NCBI GenBank assembly: GCA_046154185.1
Contig: JBJXGE010000094.1
Coordinates: 20,071 to 84,070 of the forward strand
Direction of reading: 5' to 3'
Length of the DNA stretch: 64,000 nt
From: JBJXGE01 sp046154185
Lineage (GTDB): Bacteria; Planctomycetota; UBA8108; UBA1146; JAJFFE01
Shown: piece after piece, positions 34,217 to 43,362 of the stretch
How positions within the stretch are numbered: the stretch's first letter is position 1
How the letters are laid out: every line of letters begins with the position of its first letter
Notes under the pieces: generated by a model
What the model was told of the DNA's origin: nothing
Database searches by the model: none
Seen by the model: only the letters and a program-made list of their open reading frames with translations
Position numbers and translations under genes: made by a program

Positions 34217-36625
34217 TCAATTGATTCGAATGAGTTCCGGCGCGTCCGTGGCGGCTTCTATCTTGGCCATCGCCTCGCGCACGTTTGCGGCTTTTTGCAA
34301 ACTGAGTTTTTCTGGGAAGTCCTCCTCGCCCTGCTCGAACATGGCGGCGGTTTCGCGTAGCAGCGGCAACGCGCGCTGCGCGTGGGCGCCGTATTTGAGC
34401 AGAATTTTCAGCACGTCGGGCGTGCGATGTTCGCTGGCCCATTTCGTCTGCGAGCGGAGGTAGTCGGCGCAGGCTTGGATGCCTTCTTCAACGTGATGAA
34501 TGGCGAGCACTTCGAGGCCGGCGAGGCGCACGCCGTCGGCAAACATCTCGCCGCTCGGCGCTGGCTCGACCACGGCTTTGAGGATGACGGGCAGCAGCGG
34601 TTTGATTTCTTCGAGCGAGAGCCGCTCGTAAATGCGGCTGACTTTGCTGCGCGCGTGGCCGTCCTGATTTTGCAGGCCGTGCGCGATCGCTTTGCGGAGT
34701 TGGTCGCGATCCACGCCTTCGAGCTGCTTCGTCCCGGTGAGCATCTTGTCGAAGATCGCGCCGCACAAATACCGCTGTTCCATGCCGCGCGGGTCGTCCT
34801 TCGTGGGGCCGACGGCGAGGCGTTCGAGCATCTCGGGTAGAGCGGGCAGCGCCGGTTTGCCGATGGCGGCGAGGGCTTCGGCGGCTTTCACGCGCAGCCA
34901 AAGGTCGGGGTGTTGAAGCGTTTTGCGAAGCTGCGGAATGGCGGGAGCGGCGGCGGCTTTGAGCGCCTCGAGTGCCTGACTCGCGCCGATGCGCGCATCG
35001 ATCTGCGGCGCTTCGAGCATCGCGATGAGGGCGGACACGGGCGCGGGCTCGCGGGTGGCAACTTCGTTGGCGGCGCGCTCGCGCACGATGGGCGACCACG
35101 AGCCGAGGCGCATGAGCAGTTCGGCGTCGGTGAGCTGCTTATAAGCGCTGTCGCGGTCTTTGTTCGTCCAGCCGCGGCCGTCGGCGATGACGCGCTGCGC
35201 GGCGGCGGCATTGAGATGCGGCGTCACGCCGCGTTGCCTGCCGGTGAGCGCAATTTTTTTCAGCGGCAGTGCGTAGCCGAGCAGGTAGGCGCCGGTGCAG
35301 TCCCAGCCCGCGTAGCTGTCGTCGTTCGGCTCCGGTGGGCCTTGATGCGTGAACGCGCCATCCCAGCGCCGCGCAAGGTCGTGATACCAAGCGCCAAATT
35401 CTTCCATCCACGCGCCCGTCGCGTGCGGGCCGTTCTGCGCGATGGCGGGCAGCGACCACGTCATGTTGAAAAAATTGCCCGTGTGCCCGCAGTCGCGCTC
35501 GTTGCCGTGGGACGCAAGGGCCATGCGCGAGAAATACTCCGCGCCCTTCACCTCGCCGAGCCGCTGGAAAAGCACGGCGGCCATGCCGCATTTGCCATTG
35601 TCCTCATGCGTCTCCGTCCACGCCGGATGGTCGCCGTAGGGCACCGCGCCTTTGCCGATGTAGAAACGCATGAGTCGCGCACTCATCTCGATGGCGCGCG
35701 CCACTTCCGCGTCTTTCACACCCGCGTCGCGCGCCATCACGAGCGCGATGGTGAGCGGCAGGCCCGGCGCGTTCATCATGCCGTAGCCGTTCAGCCGTCC
35801 GTCGGGTCGCGCAAAACCATGTCCCCACGAACCGACCGAGCTTTGTCCTTTCGCCGCCTCCAGCGCGAGCCGCCGCAAGCCGGGCAGCACCGACTGGTCG
35901 CTTGTCGCCGTGATGTACTCCGCGAGCAACATCATCACGTAGCCATAGTGCCATGTTTGGAAATCTCTCGCCGTGAACTCCGCCGCCCACCGCGCCTCCT
36001 TTTTCACGAGCGGCAAGAGCGACGCTTCGCCGCTCGCCAAGAGCGCGAGCGCATTGAGCGCGCGCGTGATGGCTTCTTGATTTTTCGCGTAGTCCGGCTC
36101 GGCGACCCGCGCCGCGAGCACCTTGATTCCCTGCTCGAAAATGCGGCGCGACTTCGCGCAATCATACGGTGCAGTGGCGGAGAACGAGCCCAGCACCGGC
36201 AGCTTCACGACGACCTCGCTCGATTGCCCCGCGCGCCAACGCGTGAGCGCGAGTTTGCCGCCGCCCGCTTTCGTCTCCGCCGCCGTGATGGCTCGGCCCA
36301 ACTCCGTGCGTGGGTCGAACGAGAACGCGTTCCCACCCGCGCCGAGCAACACATCGCCCACCGCGAGCACGTGCTCCGCCGGCGACCCTTTTTCCACGGC
36401 CGTGATGGCAATCTGCCGCGCATCCGTGGTTACGAGCTTGTCGCAGAACATCCAGCCGCGCGCGCCGGTGGGTCCGAGATTCCAGTCATGCTTGGCGGCC
36501 GCGGGAATGGCGTCGCCCTTAGTAAAATCAGGCATCGCGAGCTGCTTGTCATCGCCCGCTGCCAACGCGGACGGCGCGAAGCCCAGCAGTGCAATGAAGG
36601 TGAGAGACAGCAAAGAGGTCGTCAT
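34217..36625 (-). CDS. DUF6288-type secreted protein with PDZ-like and HEAT-like parts
   Basis: 802 residues with a signal peptide (about 1-22). Residues 45-145 look like a PDZ-type segment (GWMFCDKLV, AVEKGSPAEHVLAVGDVLLG). The central 150-470 region, with FQTWHYGYVMMLLAEYIT, GSWGHGF and NGYGMMNAPGLPL, matches the DUF6288 domain of Verrucomicrobia and Planctomycetota, an alpha-helical toroid-like fold. The end carries HEAT-like repeats (SQALEALKAAAAPAIPQLRK, KAAEALAAIGKPALPALPEM). A role in handling polysaccharide is inferred from the neighbouring esterase, with which it forms an operon. No catalytic residues can be named. Confidence 0.7.
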   Translation of the reverse strand: MTTSLLSLTFIALLGFAPSALAAGDDKQLAMPDFTKGDAIPAAAKHDWNLGPTGARGWMFCDKLVTTDARQIAITAVEKGSPAEHVLAVGDVLLGAGGNAFSFDPRTELGRAITAAETKAGGGKLALTRWRAGQSSEVVVKLPVLGSFSATAPYDCAKSRRIFEQGIKVLAARVAEPDYAKNQEAITRALNALALLASGEASLLPLVKKEARWAAEFTARDFQTWHYGYVMMLLAEYITATSDQSVLPGLRRLALEAAKGQSSVGSWGHGFARPDGRLNGYGMMNAPGLPLTIALVMARDAGVKDAEVARAIEMSARLMRFYIGKGAVPYGDHPAWTETHEDNGKCGMAAVLFQRLGEVKGAEYFSRMALASHGNERDCGHTGNFFNMTWSLPAIAQNGPHATGAWMEEFGAWYHDLARRWDGAFTHQGPPEPNDDSYAGWDCTGAYLLGYALPLKKIALTGRQRGVTPHLNAAAAQRVIADGRGWTNKDRDSAYKQLTDAELLMRLGSWSPIVRERAANEVATREPAPVSALIAMLEAPQIDARIGASQALEALKAAAAPAIPQLRKTLQHPDLWLRVKAAEALAAIGKPALPALPEMLERLAVGPTKDDPRGMEQRYLCGAIFDKMLTGTKQLEGVDRDQLRKAIAHGLQNQDGHARSKVSRIYERLSLEEIKPLLPVILKAVVEPAPSGEMFADGVRLAGLEVLAIHHVEEGIQACADYLRSQTKWASEHRTPDVLKILLKYGAHAQRALPLLRETAAMFEQGEEDFPEKLSLQKAANVREAMAKIEAATDAPELIRIN

Positions 36626-36835
36626 TGTTTCGTCGGCCTAAGTTCTATGCTCCGGTGCGGGAGCGCACGCTAGACAAGCAGCGGGTCGCTGCTCTTATCG
36701 TCGAGCGCCTTCGCGAGCTAATGCCGCAACGCGTGCGCCGTTCGATTCCGGATCAGTTCAACTACGCATCGAATAGGCGCTGCGCTTGCCGAGAGCCCAA
36801 CGGACACGCGCTACCAGTTCTGCTACGGCTACTCG

Positions 36836-37342
36836 CTAGCCGCCGAACTTCTTCCACAGGCGCGGCACGATGCGGCGCAGTTCGGCGTCGTCTTCTTCCC
36901 AACTCTCGCCGGCCGGTTCGGCCGGGCGGGTGACGCCGCTCGCCGGGAGCAGTTCGCCGGTTTTCACTTTGTAGACTCGGCCCGCGAGATTGAGCAGTTC
37001 TTCGAGCTCGCACTCGCCGTCGTCGCCTTCGAGGTAATCGGCGAGATTGTCGGGATCGTCGAGCGCCGCCTCATAAACTTCCCGGCCCCGCGAGATGAGC
37101 CACGCCCGAAAATAATCGAAGCCGTCATCGCTGCAGCCACCATTGATGACATACGCCGCGGCCCACAGATCCCAGCGGTAGGCGTCGTTGTGCAACTCGG
37201 TGCAGATGCGATCAAAGTCGCTAATGCCGGTGGCTGGCAACTTGAGAAGTTGCTCCTCGATGTTCTTGAGCTGCTTCTCGACATCGTCTTCGCTTGCGAC
37301 CAACGAAGTGTCGATGATCTTCCAAAAAGTTTTCTCGTTCAT
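36836..37342 (-). CDS. DUF4240 protein
   Basis: 168 residues, acidic, starting MNEKTFWKIIDTSL. The N-terminal 120 residues match the DUF4240 pattern: FWKIID, the run LNxDAYRWDLWAAAYVINGG in a slightly different form here (ELHNDAYRWDLWAAAYVING), and DDGFDYFRAWLISRGREVYE. The role is unknown; the family is often near immunity-type or regulatory genes in other bacteria. It is a single gene, divergent from the M20 peptidase gene. Confidence 0.8.
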   Translation of the reverse strand: MNEKTFWKIIDTSLVASEDDVEKQLKNIEEQLLKLPATGISDFDRICTELHNDAYRWDLWAAAYVINGGCSDDGFDYFRAWLISRGREVYEAALDDPDNLADYLEGDDGECELEELLNLAGRVYKVKTGELLPASGVTRPAEPAGESWEEDDAELRRIVPRLWKKFGG

Positions 37343-37558
37343 GACGATCTCCAGCGTGTGGGCGGCTGAACTGGTGGCCGCGCGCTATCCTGCACAAGAC
37401 GACACCGCTTCTCAAGCGCTTTGTTGGCGCCCGCCACGCGACGAATTCACCGTTTGCAAAGCTCGTCGCCACTGCTAACTTGTTGGGCTCCGAAAGTCTC
37501 CCTTTACGCCTTTCGATCCATCCCCGTCGCGGCCCGTGTGCCGCACGAAGAGAGCGCC

Positions 37559-38719
37559 ATGAGCCGAGAGATTTCCGAACTCGCCGCGCGTGTCCGTGAG
37601 CAAGTCATCGCGTGGCAGCGCGACATCCACGCGCATCCGGAGATCGGCTTCGACACCGTGCGCACCGCCGCGCTCGCGGCGGCGCAACTGCGCAAAGTCG
37701 GTCTCAAAGTGCGCGAAGGCGTCGGCCGCACCGGCGTCGTCGCCGATCTCGACGTGCCGGGCGCGCGGCGCCGCATCGCGTTTCGCGCCGACATGGACGC
37801 GCTGCCGATGGACGAGGAGAACGAACTTTCCTATCGCAGCACGATTCCGGGCCGTGCGCACATGTGCGGTCACGACGCGCACACCGCGATGCTACTCGGC
37901 GCGGCGACGGCGCTCGCGAGTTCCGGCGCAAAGTTGCCAACGTCGGTGCGCTTCATATTTCAACCGAACGAAGAGGCGTTGCCGGGTGGCGCGCCGGCGA
38001 TGATCGCCGATGGGTGTCTCGACGGCGTCGATCGCATTTTCGGCATGCACGTGTGGCCGATCATCGACACGGGCGCGGTCGGGATCGTCGAAGGCCCAGC
38101 GCTCGCGCAGCCGGATACCTTTCGCATCGTGCTCGATGGCACAGGCGGCCACGCCGCCGCGCCGCACGCTTGCGCGGACATCGTGTTGGCCGCCGCGCAA
38201 ATCGTGACGGCGCTCCAGAGCATCGTCGCGCGCAATGTCGATCCGATGGAGAGCGCGGTCGTGAGCGTGACCACGCTGCGTTTCGGCACCGCCGACAATA
38301 TTCTGCCCGCGCACGGCGAGATGCGCGGCACGATCCGATCGTTCAAGTCGCCGGTCGGCGAGCTCGCACGCACGCGCCTCTGCGAAATCGCGACCGGTGT
38401 CGCGTCGGCGCTGGGCGTGAAAGCAACCGTCGAAGTCGCGCTCGGCTATCCCGTCACGAACAATGATCCGGAAAGCTGTCGCATCGCGGCGCGCGCGCTC
38501 GCCGGCAGTATTCCGCAAACACCGGCGACGCCAGTTTTGGGCGGCGAAGACTTCGCGTACTACCAGCAGAAGATCCCCGGCGCGTTCTTGTTTCTCGGTA
38601 CGCGCAATACCGCGAAGGGACTGATTTACTTCTGCCATCACCCACGTTTTCAAGTCGATGATCCGGCGCTGGAAGTCGGCGTTCGCACCTGGCTCCACAT
38701 CGCGCTGAGTGGCGGGTAG
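37559..38719 (+). CDS. M20 family amidohydrolase (HipO/IAA-amino acid hydrolase type)
   Basis: 386 residues from the ATG at 37559; an earlier in-frame start at 37421 adds a stretch without family resemblance. This metal-dependent hydrolase cleaves N-acyl amino acids or similar amides. Hallmarks: RIAFRADMDALPMDE, the metal-binding AHMCGHDAHTAMLLG, the acidic base region FQPNEEALPGGAPAM, and the late GGEDFAYYQQKIPGAFLFLG. The dimerisation domain lies between about 180 and 290. Cytoplasmic, with no signal peptide. It converges on the DegT gene after 10 bases. Confidence 0.92.
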   Translation: MSREISELAARVREQVIAWQRDIHAHPEIGFDTVRTAALAAAQLRKVGLKVREGVGRTGVVADLDVPGARRRIAFRADMDALPMDEENELSYRSTIPGRAHMCGHDAHTAMLLGAATALASSGAKLPTSVRFIFQPNEEALPGGAPAMIADGCLDGVDRIFGMHVWPIIDTGAVGIVEGPALAQPDTFRIVLDGTGGHAAAPHACADIVLAAAQIVTALQSIVARNVDPMESAVVSVTTLRFGTADNILPAHGEMRGTIRSFKSPVGELARTRLCEIATGVASALGVKATVEVALGYPVTNNDPESCRIAARALAGSIPQTPATPVLGGEDFAYYQQKIPGAFLFLGTRNTAKGLIYFCHHPRFQVDDPALEVGVRTWLHIALSGG

Positions 38720-38729
38720 CGGTGCGCGC

Positions 38730-39941
38730 TTATTCTCGGAGCGAAGCGTGGGCGACTTGCGCAAGGCGAGCGAGTTCGCTCGGCGTCATGTCGTTCCCCA
38801 CCGGCAGATAAACGAGTCGAGCCAGCGCTTGTTCCATATCGGGAGTCTTGTTCTCCGTCGGCGTGACGGGCTGTGTGCGTGACATCACGGCGAGTGTCGC
38901 GCGCGTGTGGGCGTCGAAACCGGCGGCGCGCAAACGTTGGACGAGTGGACCCGGATTCGGCGCCATCACCGGCACAACCCAATGCGAATGATGTTGGAGC
39001 GCTGCGCCGAGCAGCTTGATCGACGGCGGCAATTGTGCCGCGAGCGTGGTAGCGCGCTCGGCGCGCGCCTGCAATCGCCGTGCGTGCGATTGTCGCGATC
39101 GGCGATCGAGTAGCCGCAATAGCGCGAGCGGCGGACGGCGGCGAAGTTGCGCGAGCAAATCCGCGCCGGGGAAACCGCGCACCGTTTTTTGTACGGTGGT
39201 ATCGAGATCGCGACCCAGCGCCCGCAACAAGGCGACATATCCTCCGAAGCGGCGCGGACCGGCGATCGCTTGAATCACCGCCGCGCGAGCGAGCTTGCGG
39301 ACAAACGCAAGGGTCGAGGCGGTTTCGTACTCCTGCTCGCGACGGCGCATCGCGGCGAGCACTTGCGGATCTCCGACGATCGCGATGGCGCCGCCGAGCG
39401 CAGTCGCGGTCTTGATCGTGCCAAAACTAAAGAGCGCGAGAGCGGCGGCGGCGTGGCCGGTGAAACCGCGACCGACAAAGGCCTGCGCGCAATCTTCGAT
39501 CAGCGCGAGGCCATGTCGTTCGGCAAACTCGACAACCGATGCGAGCGGCGTTTGCCCGCCAAACAGATGCGCGACGAGAATGGCGCGGGTGCGCTCGGTG
39601 CGCAATCTGTCGAGCACGCCTGAGTGCGGTGCGAGTGTCGCAGGATCGAGATCGACCGGCACGACAACCAACCCGTGCGCTTCAATCACTTTCGCCATAT
39701 CCGGGATGTTGAGCGCGGTGACTAGCACTTCGCTGCCCGGCGGCCACGCGCGCGCCGCCAGATAGAGATCGAGCGCCGTCCGCACCGAAAGACAAACGAA
39801 GGCGCGACCGGTCGTCGACCAGCGGTGCTCGATGCGGTCGCGCACGCGCGCGTTGTCGTCACCGCGCCAAAGTGCGCCGGTGAATCCGCACGCGAGATCG
39901 CGCCAGGAGAGATCGAGTCGCATGCGCGGGTGTGTCTTCAT
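38730..39941 (-). CDS. DegT/DnrJ/EryC1-type PLP aminotransferase
   Basis: 403 residues. The fold type I aminotransferase pattern is present: LVTALNIPDMAKVIEAHG, ILVAHLFGGQTPL, the cofactor-binding LIEDCAQAF (D150), and the Schiff-base lysine K177 in LFSFGTIKTATALGG. Such enzymes aminate nucleotide-linked keto sugars, or act as dehydratases on them, in surface-glycan biosynthesis. The C-terminal half is more variable and Arg-rich. It is alone on its strand, so the sugar pathway cannot be named. Confidence 0.85.
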   Translation of the reverse strand: MKTHPRMRLDLSWRDLACGFTGALWRGDDNARVRDRIEHRWSTTGRAFVCLSVRTALDLYLAARAWPPGSEVLVTALNIPDMAKVIEAHGLVVVPVDLDPATLAPHSGVLDRLRTERTRAILVAHLFGGQTPLASVVEFAERHGLALIEDCAQAFVGRGFTGHAAAALALFSFGTIKTATALGGAIAIVGDPQVLAAMRRREQEYETASTLAFVRKLARAAVIQAIAGPRRFGGYVALLRALGRDLDTTVQKTVRGFPGADLLAQLRRRPPLALLRLLDRRSRQSHARRLQARAERATTLAAQLPPSIKLLGAALQHHSHWVVPVMAPNPGPLVQRLRAAGFDAHTRATLAVMSRTQPVTPTENKTPDMEQALARLVYLPVGNDMTPSELARLAQVAHASLRE

Positions 39942-40170
39942 GCGATAACTCCGCCGAGTCGGAAATGGGTTGCGCTGTCAGTTCACTCGGGAGAATAGGT
40001 GTCGCGTCGACGCGTCGCAAGCAATGACCGAATCCGGTGACGACTCGTCGTGCATGCGCGTCCCGCGATTCGTGGGCCGCACCTTGACCTGGCGCGGTCT
40101 CGTCCTAACATTGGCGCTGATCTGATCCGGGCAAAGACTCTCGCGGACAAGCCAATTCAAGGAGAGAGGT

Positions 40171-41079
40171 GTGGAGATGTTCCATCGGTCAAGAAACGCT
40201 GGGTGGCGAGCCGTGACTTTGGCGGGCATTCTCGCGTGCGCGACGCTCGCCGCGCAGACGCCATGCCCGGAAGAGCCGCCGCTCAATAATCACTTGGGAC
40301 CCGGCACGACCGCGGTCGCGGGATTCGTCGCCGGCGAGCAAGGCGGCGCCGTGTTTCAGGCGCCAGCCGGCGACTACCCGATTGAGATTCTACGCGTCGG
40401 CATCGGCTGGGGTTCGCTTCTTGGTGGCGCGCCGCAGAGTCTCGAAGAGTCGGTCAACATCTACGACGGCGTGCCGCCGTCACCTGGCGCGCCGATCGCG
40501 CAGTTACTCGGTCCCGTCATGACCGACGGCGCGATCAACGAGTTCAATTTTGCACCGCTACCGGGCGAGGTTGTCATCAGCTCCGGTCCGTTCTTGGTGA
40601 GTCTGACTTTCGCCAACGATACGCCGCCGTTGTTTGGACCGTCGATGGTGCACGACGGCGCCGGTTGCATATTCGGTCGCAATTACGTGTTCAATAGCTT
40701 GACTGGAACTTGGCAGGATCTCTGTTCTTTCGGCGCCGGTGGCAACTGGGTCATCCACGTCGTCTATCGCCCGGTCAATTGCGGACCGCCGCCGGCGGAC
40801 GAGTTCAAACGCGGCGAATGCAACAACGACGGTGGTATCGATATCGCAGATGCGATCTTCACGCTGTCGATCTTGTTCACGCCGGGTTCGGGTCCGGCGG
40901 CGTGCGACGACGCGTGCGACTCCAACAATGACGGGGCCGTGAACATCGCGGACGCGATCGCGCTCTTGAGTTCGCTCTTTGGCTCGCCGGCGATGCCGTT
41001 GCCGGCGCCGTACCCCGGGTGCGGCGAAGACACCGGTGCCGACTCGCTCGACTGCGAAGGGTATGCGAATTGTCCGTGA
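40171..41079 (+). CDS. Secreted protein with C-terminal dockerin-like module
   Basis: 302 residues from the GTG at 40171, preceded by AAGGAG at six bases; an ATG two codons later is possible. The signal peptide ends near TLAAQTP. A beta-rich domain (about 35-205) of unknown family is followed by two EF-hand-like loops: GECNNDGGIDIADAIFTLSI and DSNNDGAVNIADAIALLS, each ending in a helix with LF, then a Cys-containing tail (YPGCGEDTGADSLDCEG). The same module with the same tail is found in the proteins at 19395 and 61773. It probably serves attachment or calcium-dependent folding at the cell surface. Confidence 0.75.
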   Translation: MEMFHRSRNAGWRAVTLAGILACATLAAQTPCPEEPPLNNHLGPGTTAVAGFVAGEQGGAVFQAPAGDYPIEILRVGIGWGSLLGGAPQSLEESVNIYDGVPPSPGAPIAQLLGPVMTDGAINEFNFAPLPGEVVISSGPFLVSLTFANDTPPLFGPSMVHDGAGCIFGRNYVFNSLTGTWQDLCSFGAGGNWVIHVVYRPVNCGPPPADEFKRGECNNDGGIDIADAIFTLSILFTPGSGPAACDDACDSNNDGAVNIADAIALLSSLFGSPAMPLPAPYPGCGEDTGADSLDCEGYANCP

Positions 41080-41726
41080 CCACTCGGTCGCTGCTGCGCG
41101 AGCTGAGAACACGGCTCGCGCAGCTCCGCGTTGTCGACACACCGACCTTGCGCACACTGCGCCGCGGCTACTCGACGCGACTCCAACACGCATCGGCCGC
41201 TCAAGTCATCGAGCTTGCGCTCGCGCTCGCCGAAGGCACCGAAGCCGAGTATTTGTTCGTCGCGGCGGAACTCATCAATTCTCACGCCGGCGCACGGGCC
41301 GCGCTGCGGCCGCAAGATCTCGCGCCGTTCTTGAGAGCGCTTTCGAGTTGGGGCGCCGTTGATATGGTCGGTTGCATTCTGACCGGGCCCGCCTGGCGCG
41401 AGCATCAACTTCCTGAGTCGCTCCTCGAAAAATGGACGCGCAGCGCAAATCGCTGGCTGCGGCGGCTCGCGCTCGTGAGCACGGTGCCGCTCAATTCGAA
41501 GGCGCGCGGCGGCCGGGGCGATGCGCCGCGCACTTTGCGTGTCTGCGAAGCGTTACTCGACGATCGCGATGACATGGTCGTGAAAGCGCTGTCGTGGGCG
41601 CTGCGCGAACTCGCGAAGCGCGATCCCGCCGTCGTCAAGAAGTTCCTCGCGCGACATCGTGAGCGGTTGCCGGCGCGCGTGCGACGCGAAACAGAAAAGA
41701 AAATAACCACGGGTCGCAAGGTCTGA
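41076..41726 (+). CDS. DNA alkylation repair AlkD-like HEAT-repeat protein
   Basis: 216 residues from a GTG that overlaps the previous stop (GTGA). Alpha-helical, with AlkD-like helical repeats: RTLRRGYSTRLQHAS, IELALALAEGTEAEYLFVAA, WTRSANRWLRRLALVSTV and MVVKALSWALRELAKRDPAV. AlkD proteins remove positively charged alkylated bases from DNA. The coupling to a secreted dockerin-like protein is unexpected and may reflect gene packing. Catalytic Trp and Asp positions cannot be assigned safely without an alignment. Confidence 0.78.
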   Translation: MTTRSLLRELRTRLAQLRVVDTPTLRTLRRGYSTRLQHASAAQVIELALALAEGTEAEYLFVAAELINSHAGARAALRPQDLAPFLRALSSWGAVDMVGCILTGPAWREHQLPESLLEKWTRSANRWLRRLALVSTVPLNSKARGGRGDAPRTLRVCEALLDDRDDMVVKALSWALRELAKRDPAVVKKFLARHRERLPARVRRETEKKITTGRKV

Positions 41727-41747
41727 ACGCTGTGCGCGCGACAGCGA

Positions 41748-42596
41748 TTACTTCGCTGCCAAACGAGACGTCAAGAACTCCCTGATCGCGCGGACGTATT
41801 CCTCGGTGTGACTGTACGCCAGATAGTTGTGGTCAGCGCCCGCCAGCTCGCGCCATTCGACATCGCCGCGCGCGGCGGCGAAGAGGCGGCGACCGGCGGT
41901 GATGGGAATGATCTCGTCCTGCGTGCCGTGTATGAACAGCATCGGCGCCGCGACCGCGGCAATTTTTTTGTCGTTGTCGAAGCGGTCCTTCAGAAGGAGC
42001 CCCACCGGCAAGAAGAAGTAGACGCGCTGGGCGATATTCGCGACCGAATCAAAAGCGCTTTGCAAAATGAGCGCGGCCGGTGGCGCGCGCCGCGCCAACT
42101 CGACCGCCACACCACTGCCGAGCGACTCGCCGAAGTACACGACGCGACCGGTTGTGTTCGCTTTGAGCCACGCGAGCGCCGCCTCGGCATCGCGGTAAAG
42201 CCCATCCTCCGTCGGCGTGCCGGGATTTCCTCCGTAGCCGCGATAGTCGATCAGCAACAGGCCGTAACCCAACGGCCGCAAGATTTCCAGCCAGCCGAGC
42301 CGGTGCACGCGACTCCCGGCATTGCCGTGGAGCAGCAACAGTGTTTCAGGTTTGGCGCCCGGCCAATACCACGCTTTGTGAACGAGTCCGTCGCTGGTCG
42401 TGTACTCGATTTCGCGTAGAGTCGGATCCGCGCTCTGCGGCAGTGCTGACTCGGCGCTCGGCATGTACAGCATGCGACGCTGGAGCAGATACACCGCCAC
42501 GACGATGATCACGTACCCGATTCCGAGAGTGCGCAGGGCGAGAAAGCCGAGCTGCCGCAAAGATTTCTTGGGCGGACCCGACGCGGCGGTCGTCAC
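41748..42596 (-). CDS. Membrane-anchored alpha/beta hydrolase (ABHD13/BEM46-like)
   Basis: 282 residues with one N-terminal membrane segment (about 18-38). The hydrolase fold is complete: the oxyanion loop LLLHGNAGS, the nucleophile S158 in YFGESLGSG, the acid D227 in FIHGTQDEIIP and H256 in GADHNYL. This is the ABHD13/BEM46 pattern of serine hydrolases anchored to membranes; the substrate is unknown. The ATG overlaps the preceding gene's stop by four bases. It is last in a four-gene minus-strand operon. Confidence 0.88.
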   Translation of the reverse strand: MTTAASGPPKKSLRQLGFLALRTLGIGYVIIVVAVYLLQRRMLYMPSAESALPQSADPTLREIEYTTSDGLVHKAWYWPGAKPETLLLLHGNAGSRVHRLGWLEILRPLGYGLLLIDYRGYGGNPGTPTEDGLYRDAEAALAWLKANTTGRVVYFGESLGSGVAVELARRAPPAALILQSAFDSVANIAQRVYFFLPVGLLLKDRFDNDKKIAAVAAPMLFIHGTQDEIIPITAGRRLFAAARGDVEWRELAGADHNYLAYSHTEEYVRAIREFLTSRLAAK

Positions 42597-43324
42597 TTTT
42601 GCTCCACTGGCGGCGTCGATCCAGCCGGCGCCGGTTTGCTCTCGATCCTCGCGAGCGTCCGCTCGATCGCGCGCCCGATCTCCGCGACGAGATCTTGGGT
42701 CGGCAAGTCCGCGGGAATCTCGACGACGTCGGCCGCCGTCTTGGCTTCCGCGACGAGCGTCCGCAACTCTTCATCCGTGAGTTTCTCTTTGAACTGCATC
42801 TCGTGCGGCGCAGTGCCGGGCACGCGGATCTTCGCGACGATCAACTCGATTGTCTCGCGCGAGATCGACTCCTTGGCGCAGCCGTGCGCGAAACGCTGGA
42901 GCGACTTGGTCGCGGCCGCCTTCTCCTCCGCGCCGAGCTTCGACGATTCCAAGGCGCCCGCGACGATTCCGGCCGAAACCGCGACGTCGAGATGCGGCTT
43001 GATATCGGCAAACAACTCCGTGAGCTGCTCCAAGTCCAGCCGGTTCGCTTTGTAGTCTTCGGTCAGTCGATTCACATGACCGACTATGGCGTCGCGCTGC
43101 TCGGACGAGAGACCCTGTTCGCGCATCTTGTCGACCATCGCGATCACGACCGCGCGGCCGGCTTCGCCGCTAATGGCTCGAAAGTTCATCCACACGACTA
43201 CGGCGCCGATGATCCCGAGCAGGACCGCGACCATGCAGCCGATGCCGCCGACGATCAGGCAACCATTCATCGTGCTGCGACTTCGCGGCGGGGCGACGGG
43301 GTTGGGATTCACTTCGTTTTCCAT
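42593..43324 (-). CDS. Membrane protein of unknown function
   Basis: 243 residues from the ATG at 43324 (AGGA four bases upstream). A short N-terminus (MENEVNPNPVAPPRSR) is followed by one membrane segment (about 20-44) and then a long charged helical region of about 190 residues ending in a Pro/Ala-rich tail. It is probably a single-span protein with a soluble helical bundle. I do not recognise the family. Its stop overlaps the hydrolase start, and it lies 38 bases after the DUF1015 gene. Confidence 0.65.
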   Translation of the reverse strand: MENEVNPNPVAPPRSRSTMNGCLIVGGIGCMVAVLLGIIGAVVVWMNFRAISGEAGRAVVIAMVDKMREQGLSSEQRDAIVGHVNRLTEDYKANRLDLEQLTELFADIKPHLDVAVSAGIVAGALESSKLGAEEKAAATKSLQRFAHGCAKESISRETIELIVAKIRVPGTAPHEMQFKEKLTDEELRTLVAEAKTAADVVEIPADLPTQDLVAEIGRAIERTLARIESKPAPAGSTPPVEQK

Positions 43325-43362
43325 GCATTCCTGTCTAACTGTGTTGCTGTCTATTCGGCGCG

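Noticed and set aside
34910..36673. Long open frame antisense to the DUF6288 gene
   Set aside because: It lies opposite a well-supported gene and has Arg-rich, low-complexity translation without any motif, as expected for antisense frames in GC-rich DNA.
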